From assembly GCA_037349315.1 (NCBI GenBank), contig JBAIAC010000051.1:25270001-25334000 (forward strand): a stretch of DNA of 64,000 bases, in the 5' to 3' direction. Numbering within the stretch: the stretch's first letter is position 1; every line of letters begins with the position of its first letter. The notes beneath the pieces are model-generated. The model made no database searches, was not told the DNA's origin, and was given only the letters and a program-made list of their open reading frames with translations. This DNA comes from Chelydra serpentina (Eukaryota > Chordata > Testudines > Chelydridae). Shown here in pieces: positions 45,886 through 58,194 of this stretch. Made by a program: the position numbers and the translations under genes.

Positions 45886-48028
45886 CTGTAGTGGTCCATG
45901 ATCATGGATGGGATGAACACAGATGATGGCCCACAAGAAAGTACCTTACAAAGCTAGGCTGCATCCATTCAACAACTACTTACCACACCACTAACTGTGG
46001 CTAAAAACAGGGGCATGGTAAGAGACTTTGACCTCACCCCCTCTTTAGTGGCAGAATGTGGCATGGCTGAGAATCTGACCCACAGATTGTGTCCTCCCAG
46101 CACATGATTTATAAGTGGTTACTAACCAGTGAATTTTAACCATCTACCCGCAGTGCTGAACAGACCTGGAGAAAGTCTGTCTATTGCGCTCATATAGAAG
46201 AATCACCTATTCCAACATCTTCCCATCCCTACCTACAAGATGATCTGTGGACATGGAGATGATCTTCTCCCTGGACATCTTTCTGTACCTGGCAGTCAAA
46301 GCGAATTCCAATCACACGAGCTTTTGCTGGGGTCCTGTTCACAAAGGTTAGGAGATGGATGACACTACAGAGGGAAATGTTCCCACCATCTATAGGCCGG
46401 GGAGGCAGGTGGTAGCGACTGCATGCCCCCATAACTCCAACCCAGAGAAATCACTCTCTTTAGTCACGACAGTAATTCATTCCATGTGCATGCTCAGTGC
46501 CAGACCTTGCAGGTGGGAAGCTTGCAGTGGCTGGGGTAGAGGTAGGGAGGTTACACTGGGACTCACTAGAGGCACAAAGACCGGTACACTAAGCACCTCT
46601 TTGAATCATTCTTGCTTCTCTCCTTTCCTGCCCAGTTGATTTTTCGCTGCTCCTCTCAAATCGCTGCCGGCCTTTAGTAACTTTAGTTACTAATCGCGTC
46701 CTCGAAGCTCGCTCTGAATTAGTGTTCCTCTAAGGCCTTGATCCAGGTGGACGGAACTAAGGGCCCTATGGGTTCCACATATGCACAGGGGCCACCCAGG
46801 TGGATCTGATTGTAGGACCTGAGCCTATTTTGTTGATGGGCCTAATCAAGTCTCCTCCCAAGGAGGGGAGCAGCTAGGGGGACACAGTTCCAGTGCTTAA
46901 AATAACATCATAATTTCTACATATGTACTAGTGAAAGGGCAGGAGCCCTCCCTTTGTTAAATGGTTACCATTCAGCCCCTGATTTTCACTCGGGGATGCT
47001 GCATAAAATACCTGTTGCTCCTCTTTCTTTAATCAGAGTCTCTCCCCTGAGGGATCAGTGGTCCTGACTAATGACTTAGAATACAACACAGTGTAACTTG
47101 CATTATTCATTCAAGGGAAATAATCTGTGTAATCCGTGGAGACAAGGTGGGGAGCCAGGCACTACATAAACATATCTCGCCATTCTTCTCTATAAGGAGA
47201 CAATATTCTCTCTCCTTGGTAGCTAATATTATTGTTACACTAACCTATCCCAAGAGAAGTCTTTGTAAAACTCTGACTTGCCCAGTATGCAATGAGTCAG
47301 GGGCAGAATGAGCAATAGAATGCAGGTGGTCTGATGTTTTAATCAAAAAACTATCCTGTTTCCATAGTCTTTGCCTAGAAGGAAACTGGGCTAGTCCAGA
47401 GATTTTTATGTGGCTCACCTTGTGTTTACTCTCATGGAATCCCATTTTAACTCTGTGATCAGAACTGCACATGAAGTAGCATCCTGAGTGCTAACGGCCC
47501 TTGAGTTGCTCAAACAATGGTACAAATGCTGGAGAGGGGAGAGACTGTGTTTGTGCCTCATAGGATCATCTGCTATCAGCTATACTGCCAATAGGCAGGT
47601 ACCTAAATCCCACCCTAAAGCTGCATAGACCTCATGCGGGCTCTGTGAATTCTGCCCCCATAGGGAAGTTTGTAATGTAAATGAGGAAATAGACGGCCCT
47701 TCCTCAACTGCAACCTGGCTATGAATCTTGAACCTGACCATTTCACAATTGAAAATTGGCGTAACCTGGAGTGAAGGAGCCTGATCTTGTGAGCTGTTTG
47801 GCACCTTATAGCATTATGCTCTCAGTAGCTCAGCAGATAAAGAATTCAAAACCCTTATTTGCTAATGTGCAGACATCTCCATCAACTCATTGCTAACACG
47901 TTTAGCAGAAACTCAAAGGTATGTAGGCACCTAACTTCCATGGGCGATAGGCACCAAATGCCTTAGAAGAATTGGGCCTTAGTCACCTCTTGAGAGATGT
48001 GAGAACGTGGGCCTGGGTACCCTAGATT

Positions 48029-48243
48029 CGAGGAGGGATAGCTCAGTGGTTTGAGCATTGGCCTACTAAACCCACGGTTGTGAGTTCAATCCTTGAGGGG
48101 GCCATTTAGGGATCTGGGGCAAAAATCTGTCAGGGGACAGTACTTGGTCCTGCTATTGAAGGCAGGAGACTGGACTTGATGACCTTGAAAGGTCCTTCCA
48201 GTTCTAGGAGATTGGCATATCTCCATTTATTATTATTATTATT
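48029..48243 (+). mobile_element. Turtle pol III SINE, alternative tail with ATT microsatellite
   Basis: It begins GAGGAGGGATAGCTCAGTGG and has the second tail type (CAGGGGACAGTACTTGG, GAGATTGGCATATCTCC). It ends in an (ATT)n run at 48228-48243. Confidence 0.9.
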
Positions 48244-48964
48244 ACCCTAACCAGCATCTCTGGAAACTGGTCTCAGTGCATCAAACATATATTTTCCAGC
48301 TAACTGCAAACTGCACCGATTAAAAGAGAGTGTTGTCTTGTGCCCTAGATTGAGCTGTTTAGCTGCAAGTTGTGCACTCGGTAATTTCACAGCCCATGAT
48401 TCCCTTTATGTTCAGGGATAATTGTTGCAATTTTCCAATCAGTAGGTAACAAAGAGGACTATATAGCCTTTAAAAAGTAATACATATGCTATTTAAGAGA
48501 GAGAGCCAGCACCATTCTGGAATGCTATGATAGGCATAGTCTCAGGTCCAATTCCTTTTTTCTGCTTTAAATCGCTAAATAACCTATTTATTATTTATGA
48601 TCCACACAGGTTTATGACTAGCAAATTAAAAGGGACTGAGGAGAGAAGCTTTTTAGCCTTGTGGGTTCATTTTGCACCTGCAAAACTTGTGCTACCTTTT
48701 TTTGAGAAAGTAACTGACCTGCAGGTATGAACCTGAGTGGTTGCACCTTTAGTGACCTGTCTGAGGGCACATCACAGGCAGTGAGAAGTGGCATGCTGTG
48801 CTGATTTGCTCCCTGTATTAATTGTTGTAGTGTCATAATTATTCCAGCAGTAGAGAAAGTATCAGCTGAAAAGATACTTTGGTAGTCTTGAGTTGATTTC
48901 TCTGCTGAGCTCCATTAGTTCTGCACATATGGCATGAAAGTCCCTTCTCCTACATAAAGACTAA

Positions 48965-49249
48965 GGCCTTGTCTATGCTAGTGGTGTAATTTGATCTAAG
49001 TTAGGCTAATTAAGTTATCTACGTTACATAACTTAAGTTGACGTAACATCTACATGTGTACACCATGATATGTCAACGGGAGATGCTCTCCCATCGACAT
49101 AGCTTCCGCCTCTGGTTGAGGTGGATTAATTAAGTTGACGGGAAAGCACTCCTCTGTCGACTTATTGTGTCTTCACTAGACCCGCTAAATCAATGCCCGC
49201 TGCATCGATGGTAGTGGTGCCAATTTAGTCCGTAGTGAAGACACACCCC
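48965..49249. mobile_element. MITE (GGCCTTGTCTA family)
   Basis: The left end GGCCTTGTCTATGCTAG and the right end TAGTGAAGACACACCCC are diverged inverted repeats. Internal TCAACGGGAGATGCTCTCCC and GTTGACGGGAAAGC resemble the 27946 copy. It is non-coding. Confidence 0.65.
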
Positions 49250-51358
49250 AAGTAACTGGGCACTGTGTAAGAAGTATGGGAGGGTGAGGGAAGTGGAGTC
49301 CATCCCCTTATACAGCCAGCAAGGCAGTTACGCCTATTTATGGGCTGGAATACTGGCCTCAGTCCCTTCTTGCCATGTGCATATGGTGTTTGGGACCAGA
49401 GGAGTTGCATAAACACAGATCCCAAAGTCCATCCCCACTCTGTTCTGATAACCATCCTCCACGATTGGCTGTGTGGAGCTGCACAGACAGCTTTCCTATG
49501 GCTGCATGGGTGTCTAGGCACCTCCGAGAGGCTACTTGGCCTGCAGCTCCCAGCACAGCCCCATGGGATTGGAGGTGGGGGTGGGGGGAGGAGGACTGTA
49601 GCAGTTTGGAGAGCCTTGCACGGGGTGAATTTCATGGGGGATGTGCAATATTCCAGAGCGGACCAAGCTAACAAGAGGATGTTTCCTCTTGTGCTTAGAT
49701 TGGAAGTGAAAATGAGAGTGGTGGGTAGGAGCCTAGTCTCCATTTGTGTACCACAAATCATCAGAGCTGGCGAATTCTAGGAGTGACCCCATGATTCCCT
49801 GAAGTTCTTTACACTCAACCTCTCTCGCTCACTTATGATCTCACCATCTTGTTTTGCCTGCCTCTCCAGTTTTGTCTGCTGCTTCACAATGCAGAGATGT
49901 AGTTGCCATTGCCAATTCCACTGTTTTCCAATGGATAGCGCTAAGGTGCAGTCACCATTGTCAACGTATTTTTTAAGCACATAAATAGGTTGTCACATTT
50001 TGGGCTACTTTCGAGACACTCAAAGATGTTTTCAGTGCCAAGACTTGCTTCTACATTGTAACAACTACATTAGTTAAGTAGAAATAAAATGTCCCAATAA
50101 TTCCATTAACACATCATTCCCCCAAGATACAAGCCAGAACAACCTCTGGGAATGGGACAGGATGATTTCCTGCGAAAGGTCGGGGACAGGGCTAGCTGAT
50201 TTCATTGGCTGCTGACATTCTGTTCACCTCCTGGTCACAATCACCACCATTAGTCCATTTCTCAGTGTGCAGTGGCAAGCAACAAACTCGCAAAGACACA
50301 AGGGTGACTGGGAGTGACAGGATGAAGGCAAAAAAAATGCCCCAGGTCAATTTTATTTGGACAATCAATGTGTATGTTCAAAAATGCTTACGGTAAGAAG
50401 AAACATTTGAGGTTTGTTATGTGACAAACTGGAAGATTGGTCCACATTTGGACTCTCATTTTCCAATGAGACTCCTTGACTTCGCATGCAATAGTTGTGA
50501 GCATACATGTCTTTGCACACACACATTCAGTAACAGTGCACTGAACTCCCTGTTCACACCACTATCTGATTTCTGAGCACAGTGAAGGCGTTTTCCATGT
50601 TCAAATGGATTCAATTCTTGCAGGTATAGGTAATGAGACCATCTGAAAATCTAAAGCAATATGGGGCCAGATCCTTAGCTGGCATAAATAGGCATAGCTT
50701 CACTGATTTCATTGAAAGCTACAATAATTACACCAGCTGGTTCTTGGTGGGAGGAACAGGAGGAGGAGGAGAGAAAATACATGATGTCATGTGGTGGTAT
50801 AAAATGTGCATTGACATGAGCTTGGGATGTATGCTTTAGCCAAGAGTGGTGAAGCCACATCCCACTGGAGTGCATCTATCTCATCGATCTGTCTATCACC
50901 GCGGTATCTGAATGCGGCCACAGCATCTGAGTTACCACGCACGGGCCTTGATGTTACAAATTAGAACCAAAACTTCTTCAAAATGTCTAAAAATGTTTAA
51001 ACAAGTAATTCTATAGATTAGGGCCTGTGATTTCAGGATCTGAAATCTTATAACTTATCAGGGGTAGAGATGATGACTGAACAAGGAGTAATGGTCTCAA
51101 GTTGCTGACAGAACAAGGAGTAACGGTCTCAAGTTGCAGTGGGAGAAGTCTAGGTTGGATATTAGGAAAAAAATTTTCACTAGGACCACTAGGTAGTGAA
51201 GCACTGGAATGGGTTACCTAGGGAGGTGATGGAATCTCCTTCCTTAGAGGTTTTTAAGATCAGGCTTGACAAAGCCCTGGCTGGGATGATTTAGTTGGGG
51301 ATGGTCCCGCTTTGAGCAGGGGGTTGGGCTAGATGACCTCCTGAGGTCCCTTCCAACC

Positions 51359-52277
51359 ATAGGCGCCGACTCCGTGGGTGCTCCGGGGCTGGAGCACCCA
51401 CGGGGAAAAATTGGTGGGTGCTCTGCACCCACTGGCAGCTCCCCGCCTGCCCCGGGGCCCGCAACTAGCTTACCGGAGCACCGGGCGATGTTGCGGGGCC
51501 CCGCCTCCGACGCCGGGCAACGTTGTGTCGGCGTCGGGGGTGGGGCCCCGTGTGACGAAATAGGACTGTTGTTATGAGATGTGATGAAATAGGACTGTTG
51601 TTAATGTTTTCCCTGAGTACTGTGTGGGTGCCTCGGTTTCCCCTATGCAGTGCTTGAGTATCTAGCTTGTGGTGGGACAAGGGTGCATGATTGTTACAGA
51701 GCCCTAGAAGGCAGGTGTGGGCAGGGGCCTGGACACAGAGAATGGCCGACACTCTGTCTCCTGGCAACTGATGGCCCCGGCCCCTCCCCTGCAAAGGTGA
51801 GAGCTGAAGGTGTTGGAACAAAGGGATCAGGTGACCTCCTGGCCCAGGAAGGAGACAAAGGAGAGAGGAGGGGCTGGACAGTTTCAGTTTGGAGCTGGCC
51901 GGAGAGGAGGGGAGAGCGGCAGACAGGGTCTGGCCTCCCTGCCCCCGTTTGGAGCTGTGGGGTGAAATGCAGGGAGCCCCCGGGCTGGGGTCTAAGCTCC
52001 CTGCCCCCCGGAAGGGCCCGACTGAGGGGTCCTGTTGTACTGACAAGCTCTGTTTGGACTGTGTTCCTGGCATCTCTAATAAACCTTCTGTTCTACTGGC
52101 TGGCTGAGACTCCCAGTGAATCCGGGGAAGAGGGGTGCAGGCGCTGACTCCCCCACACTCCGTGACACCTCGCGACGTCACCTGGCGTCGGGGGCGGGGC
52201 CCGGCGTCGGGGGCGGGGCACCACAACGTTGCCCGGCATCGGGGGCGGGGCCTGGCATCAGGGGCAGGGCGTCGCTG
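51359..52277. mobile_element. GC-rich hAT-like element inserted in CR1 ('GCGCCGACTC' family, copy 2)
   Basis: It begins ATAGGCGCCGACTCCGTGG and the palindromic GGTGCTCCGGGGCTGGAGCACCC, as in the 37852 element. Its right part is a GC-rich repeat of GGCGTCGGGGGCGGGGC-type units (52185-52270). It is itself interrupted by a solo LTR. Confidence 0.75.
51551..52167 (+). mobile_element. Solo LTR of an endogenous retroelement
   Basis: The 617-bp unit begins TGTGACGAAAT and ends CACTCCGTGACA, giving TG...CA termini with short inverted ends. Flanks CCCCG (51546-51550) and CCTCG (52168-52172) form a 5-bp target duplication with one mismatch. An AATAAA (near 52076) lies toward the 3' end on the plus strand. 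No internal coding region remains, so it is what recombination between two LTRs would leave. It lies inside the hAT-like element, making it the youngest layer. Confidence 0.8.
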
Positions 52278-52489
52278 CTTCCAACCCTAATACTCTATGA
52301 TTCTATGATGACAGCTAAATATCACTGAAAAGCTGGGATTCAACACTCTCCAGTACGATGTTATAAATGGTTCCAGCCCTGAAAGCAAAGTTTAAATCTG
52401 TCATTGGTCTCCTAGCCCTAGAATTCAGACCAGTATAATTTTCACTTGATCCTAATTTGGGAGGAAGCAAATGTTTTTGTATTATCTTT

Positions 52490-52510
52490 CCTCTCTCTCT
52501 CTCTCTCTCT
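52490..52510. repeat. CT microsatellite
   Basis: A plain (CT)10 run on the plus strand. Confidence 0.95.
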
Positions 52511-53093
52511 AAATGGCAGCTGTTTGGAAGATGCTCAGAAAGTTGCAATGGAAATGGGTTAGTGCAGGTGAGGAGTAAGTGATGCACAACAAATGCACTT
52601 TATTCCATGCTTGCATGGAATGAGGCAATTGATGTCATGGACCACATATATGATATGTGTACATTAAATAAAAAGCTCTCTATCCTCTGTGTCTACTGTA
52701 CAGACACATACGCAGAGAAGGCCCAGTTTTCTATGACTTGCATTAAATGCAAACCCAGAGGGCCAAATTCTAATTATAACCCATGATGGCTTAAATCTGG
52801 AATAACTCCTTTTGAGTAATTTGCAAAAACAAGCACAAATGAGATCTGGCTCCTATAATTTAATGGGGGTGTTATCTGGGCAGGACTTGGCTTAGGGACC
52901 AGGGTACAGCCACACAAGCCCCTTATAATGTATTTATAGGTACTGCATACAGGTACAGAACATACTCTAACTGTACCCATGTATATGTACACTTACTATA
53001 TATACATATATACACATATTGTACTCCTATATACAGTACTGCATACATATGTATTGTAACTATAAAGACATAGGAGCTAAAGTATAAACCTCA

Positions 53094-54315
53094 TAGGGTT
53101 GCCAACTTTCTAATCGCACAAAACCGAATACCCTAGCCCCACCCCTTCACTGAGGCCCTGCCCCCCTGCTCACTACATTTCCCCTCCCTTGACGGCTCAC
53201 TCTCCTCCACCCTCAGTCACTTTCACTGGGCTGGGGCAGTGGGTTGGGGTACAGGAGGGGGTGAGGGCTCTGGGCTGGGGCTAGGGATGAGGGGTTTGGG
53301 GTGCAGGAGGGGGATCCAGGCTGGGGAGTGGGGCTGAGGAATTCAGAATGTGGGAATGGGTTGCAGGTTGAGGCAGTGGATTGGGGTGTGGGAGGGGTGA
53401 GGGCTCTGGGCTGGGGGTGTTGGCTCTGGGGTGGGGCCGGGGATGAGGGGTTTGGGGTGCAGGAGGGGGCTCCAGGCTGGGGGGTGGGGCCTAGGAATTT
53501 GAAATGTGGAGGGAGCTGTGGGTTGATGCAGGGGGTTGGGGTGCAGGAGGGGATGAGGGCTCTGGGATGGGGTTGGGGATGAGGGGTTAACGGTGTGGGA
53601 GGGGGCTCTGGGCTGGGGCAGGGGGCTGGGGTATGAGGGCATTGAGGGCTATGGGCTGGGGGTGTGGGTTCTGGGGTGGGGCTGGTGATGAGGGGTTTGG
53701 GGTGCAGGAGAGTGCTCTGTGGGGGGGCTCAGGGCTGGGGGTTGGGGTGCAGGAGGGGTATGGGCTCTGGGCTGGGGGGATGGGCTCCGGGGTGGGGCTT
53801 GGGATGAGGGGTTTGGGGTGCAGGAGGGAGCACCAGGTTTGGGGGGGGCTCCATGCTGGGCCAGGGGGTTGGGGCTCAGGGTTGGGGCACAGGCTTACCT
53901 AGGGCGGCTCCTGATCACCGGCACAGCAGGACTAAGGCAAGCTGCCTGCCTGTCCTGACTCCATGTTGCACCCCGAAGTGGCCAGCAGGTCCAGCATCTG
54001 GCATGGGGGGTGGGCAGGAGGCTCTGCGCACTGCTCTTGCCCGCAGGCACTGCCCAACCAGCTCCCATTGGCCAGTTCCCAGTGTTTGGGCGGGCAGTGT
54101 GCGGAGCCCGGTGGCCCCCCCGCCTAGGAGCTGGACCTGCTGGCCGCTTCCAGGGGGCAGTGCAGTGTCCCAGGACAGGTAGGGACTAGCCTGCCTTAGC
54201 CCCGCAGCACCGCCGATTGGACTTTTAAAGGCCTGTTTGTTCGTGCTGACTGGAGCTGCCAGGGTCCCTTTTCAACCGGGAGTTCTGGTCGAAAACTGGA
54301 CACCTGGTCACCCTA
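53094..54315. mobile_element. hAT-like element (TAGGGTTGCC ends) containing a minisatellite
   Basis: The left end TAGGGTTGCCAACTTTC and right end GGACACCTGGTCACCCTA are imperfect inverted repeats. The flanks AAACCTCA (53086-53093) and CTTCCTCA (54316-54323) share CCTCA and are a weak candidate 8-bp target duplication. The interior is dominated by a G-rich tandem array. No transposase frame is present. Confidence 0.65.
53220..53895 (+). repeat. G-rich imperfect tandem repeat (minisatellite)
   Basis: About a dozen variants of a unit containing GGGATGAGGGGTTTGGGGTGC, AGGAGGGGG and CTCTGGGCTGGGG follow one another with spacings of tens of bases. The unit length is irregular. Open frames across the array (53301-53902) are a result of the repeat and are not genes. 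Confidence 0.85.
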
Positions 54316-56099
54316 CTTCCTCAGTAGTTAAAAAACGATTTTCCTCCATTCAGAGCTGTAATCTTTCCCTCTATGCTGAGTTTTATGGCTCTGAAATCAC
54401 TGTGCTATAACTCCGTAACTCCCTCTCACACCCACTCCTTCCCGCCCAGTCTGACTTGCTGGAATTTCATTTCCTTTCCATTCTGGGGGACAAAGGTTTA
54501 GAACAGACCACAGACTTTAATGGCATCCACCCCATAACTGTCTGCAACAATTTATAAACCCGTGGCAGACAATCTGATGCCATCATAGATCATATTCCTG
54601 TGGGTAAAGGCACAGTATGCAAAATAGAGTGCATTATTATTATGGATTCACTGCTGATTTTAGATGCAAACTATTGGGCTCTGAACTTAGAAAGGTCTCA
54701 GCAGAAGCTATTCGCAGAGAGGGGCATCAGACATGCCCACCATTACTGAGAGTGGGTGGGTTCTTTTGTTTTCAGGATCTATAGTACTGATGAATGATCT
54801 TGGATTGACAGGCCTGGAGCCTGAAGTTTTCTATAGCAAGGGACGTGGCAGCTTCCAAAGTAACTTTCTGATGTGGTTCAGCTTTGACTTGGAGGTACAA
54901 TCTCTGGACATTGATTGACTCAGGGGTGGATGAAGATAGCGTCCTTGGGAGCTTGAGACAGGAGGACCTGGAAGGAGATGATCAAGGAGCTCATCTAGCA
55001 GGATTAGGGAGAAAGTGAATTGAGAGGAAGATGCTGCCCAGGATTGGGAACAGGAAGGAAGAATCCATTTGGAGGAAGCTAGGGAAGGAAGATTTATTTG
55101 TCCAGAGAACAGCATCTGTAGGAGACTGATCCATCTTTGGGATGCAGGCAGGGATTCCTGAAGATTTGGTTAACGTGGTCCCCATGTAGGGACATGTTAC
55201 CAGAAGGGAGGTGCCTCCCATTTCTGGACACAATTTGTGCTGCCGTTGAACTGCCGGGGTGAGTACGAGCACATGTGCCACTACCTACTGCACCTGACTG
55301 TGAACACAAAGAGAGTAATCAGAAATGCGAGTGCTCAGATTTGAACCCAGGCTTGAAAGTTTGGCTTATAACATCCACTTCAGAGACATGTCACCATTTC
55401 CCGGGGAGGGGCGGGGGAAGGAGGTAGGGGAGGAAGGAACAAAGATGGCTGGAGGTAAAAATAACAAAGGAGATGCATTTAACCTCACTAGCCAGAGCAC
55501 ATAGCCAGCAATACTGATGTATCTTAAATACACAGGGTCAATGGCAAAACTCCCATGGACTTCAATGGGGCCAGGATTTTACCCCACAGTAACCAGCATC
55601 TCCAAACACCAGGAGAGAAATAACTTGTTGGGCCCTTTCCCCATCCGCTTGGTGACCAGAGAAGTCTGTTTTTCTCTGCGCTGCCTGTTAGCAAACTGGC
55701 TCCAATCTTCCCCCCGTTCTGTTTCCCTCTTAAGCGTTCCTCTTAATTTTGGCCTGTTCGTTATTTCAGGGTGTTTCTCAGTGTCCTAAATCAGAGGCTC
55801 CAGGCTCAGAAGAAATCCATTGCCCACCACTGTTTCATGTAATTAAAAATAATAAATAAACGCCTGCCCTACTTTAACAGCCACCAAGTAATAAAACTCA
55901 AATCCCCAAAGCAGCATCATTCTGTCGTCCTCTCTCCCAACAATTACAGAGCAGTGGGATGCCCGCCAGGGAAATATCAATAAAATGCAGCTACAGGAAG
56001 AAACAGAAGCCAGTTTACACTGGGTTAAATTCCTGCTAGGGCAGAGAGGCAGCAGAAGTCCCATATATTGCATTTAGTTCACCATAACCAGAGAGTTAT

Positions 56100-57190
56100 G
56101 TTTTCTTCCTTATTTTTCCATTTCTCCTTTTCTTTGTTCTTCCCTTTTGCTCCATCTCCCTGTTACATCCTCTCCCTGTATCTGCATTTCCTTTCTTTCC
56201 ATTCTCTCCCCAGCGCTTGCATTTTCCTTTTCATGTACCTCTTGTTTTCCCTTCCTCACCCCCCACTTTTTTCCCCCGGGGAAAAAAACCACTATTCTCT
56301 CCTAGTTTCCCTCTCTAAAAAAAATCCCACCACCACCACATCTCCTTCCCTTGTTATCGGCAGGTGTTTCCAACACCAAGTGGTCAAAAATCCTGAGTCA
56401 AATCCCATAACATCATGACTGGCATAAAAATCACGAGGTTTTGTAAAAACCCAACACATTTTGGGGTTCCTTTTATTAGCCTTCTGGTTTTTGAGTCTTC
56501 CCTTGGGTCACATTTTAAAGTTTTTTCTTTGCAACCAGAAACCTACTGTATTTTCGAATGAAAGCTGAGTTTCTCTCGTATTCACATGACTTCAGGGGTA
56601 GGGGTTAAGAAACTATCAATAGTAATGAGATTCATGATAGAATCTGTAGAGCTGGCAACGCTGTCTCATTCCAATTCACCTCACACTCCTTCACGTGCCG
56701 CAGGTCCTGCCCCGTGTCCCATGGCTCCTCCCATTGTCCTGTTCTCTAGCCTCCTTGTCTTAGCCTCCTTCCATAGCGCCATGCTCCCTCCTCGTTTGCT
56801 CTCCTTGCATTTTTCCTTCCTTACATTCCTCCATTCTGCCCTCTCATTCCCCGTTCTCTCCTGGTTCCCCATGTGTCAGGGTCCCCGGCATTGTTTGCCC
56901 TGCCCCCTCACTCTCTTCTCTTTCCCCACTGTATCTCCTTCCCTTCCTCTCCCCATCATTATTTCTTTCACCCTCTCCCCAAGGTCTTCCCTACCAAATT
57001 TCCCTCGGTACTCCCCTCCCTTGTCCCTCTACACCTGCTTCCTCACCCCCTACACCCCTGCCCCACAGTCTCTTACTCTGAAGTCCTCCCTGTCCCTCCA
57101 TTTCCCCCACATCTCCCCTCTCCAAAATCCCCCCAACAAAGCCCCCTCCACTGTTTAAGGCCTTCCTGTCCATCCCCACACTCCTGTCTC
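56100..57190. repeat. Pyrimidine-rich + strand tract (purine-rich on the RALY strand)
   Basis: Over about 1 kb the plus strand is dominated by C and T (CTCCTCCC, TTCCCTTCC, CCCTCTCC), most strongly at 56110-56260 and 56690-57190. A short dispersed repeat (56398-56665) interrupts it. The open frames here, 60-190 codons, are rich in Ser, Pro, Leu and Phe for compositional reasons. Confidence 0.75.
56398..56665. repeat. Dispersed repeat, 'GCCAACTCTCG' family (copy 3)
   Basis: Shares CACATTTTGGGGTTCC, TTAGCCTTCTGGTTTTTGAG and CTTTGCAACC words with the block at 21255. The right boundary near GAGCTGGCAACGCT looks like the family's terminal inverted repeat. Confidence 0.55.
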
Positions 57191-58194
57191 TCATTCTCCC
57201 TCATCCTCATCTGGAGGGAAGAAGAGGAGGAGGAGCTGTGGCTGGGTGACTGGCTGGCAGTGGGGTTCTCCCTGGCTGCATCCATCTCATCCACTCTTAG
57301 CTGCCGGGGGATGGGGGTTGGGAAGGGGGACAGAGTGGCCCCTAGAGGCAGGGTGCTGCACTGCAGCTGCCTCCTTCCTGCCTGCACCTGTTTGGCTTGA
57401 CAGAGCTGAGCCTAGGATATTCAGAGTTGCTGAAGGGAGCCTGACACCCAAATGCATTAAAGTCAGTGAAAGCTGGACAAAGACAAAAGCCCTGGGATAA
57501 CCACTCGGCAGAACAATGGCTTGTTTCCCTTTCATCTCCAGATGGGGCTTTTCAAGGCGTGGAAGCAGGGTTGAAAAGCTGCCGCTGAAAAGAACAGGGA
57601 GATTTGCTTAAAGCAATTATGTGACTTGAAAGCAAGTTGCTGGGGGAGGCCGGGGAGGGAAGGTTCATTAACATGAGAGCTGGCTATCAAAAGCGAGCGA
57701 AGCTTTATGGATCCAACAGTGCGGGATGGAAACCTTTGAATTTGCCAGCTGTTTTCTTTTGACTCGTACTGTGTCAAAGCTGAATGGCTCATTTATTCCC
57801 TCCCTCTGGGGGCCCGGTGAAGACTCCCATAAAGTCATTGCTTCCTCTTTGTGTCGTCTGGCCAAACCTAGGCTATACCAGCAAGCATCCTCGTCCCACA
57901 TTCCTTGTGCTTGCTGTAGCCTGCTGTGGAGGTTGGGCTGCTTCTGGTATAAGCTTGGGGTTCAGAGTAGCCCAGCTCCATGGGGGACTGCAGCAGGAAG
58001 AACTGAATGGGTAGTGGGCAGCATTAGGGCCTGGCACTGAGATTTATGGTACAGGCCGGGAGGGGGATCTTGGAGAGTCCAGCCAGAGGATCATGACATA
58101 TCAGCCCTGGTTGGGATCCCCTGCTGAAAAGCCACCCCCCATCCTCCACCCCCCGGCTGTCTCACTCTGGGGAGGTGACATACTGAAGACCTAC

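Larger units (their letters stand above)
51080..52312 (+). mobile_element. CR1 3' fragment, split by a nested insertion
   Basis: The left part (51080-51358) encodes CR1 ORF2-end sequence on the plus strand and the 3'UTR up to CCCTTCCAACC. The right part (52278-52312) resumes with CTTCCAACCCTAATACTCTATGATTCTATG, the CR1 end with its octamers. The nine bases CTTCCAACC occur at both junctions (51350-51358 and 52278-52286), as expected for a target duplication of the inserted element. Confidence 0.88.
42347..58194 (-). other. RALY: RALY large intron (15.8 kb)
   Basis: The intron contains CR1 fragments, a pol III SINE, MITEs, the nested CR1/hAT/LTR insertion, a hAT element with an internal minisatellite, and a long pyrimidine-rich + strand tract. 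I recognised no exon. Subregions 43085-44420, 45886-48028, 49250-51080 and 54316-56100 hold nothing I could identify beyond small, diverged pieces. Confidence 0.75.

Noticed and set aside
51650..52226. Frames of 165 and 253 codons
   Set aside because: They run across a solo LTR and its GC-rich host element and combine unrelated repeat sequence.
53220..53895. CRISPR-like array
   Set aside because: The repeats are irregular, G-rich and contiguous, not identical direct repeats with unique spacers, and the genome is vertebrate.
53301..54182. Glycine-rich ORFs (up to 109 codons)
   Set aside because: They are translations of the G-rich tandem array in a hAT-like element.
56586..57400. Frames of 175-190 codons rich in Ser, Pro and Leu
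   Set aside because: Explained by the pyrimidine-rich base composition; no domain and no codon bias signal.
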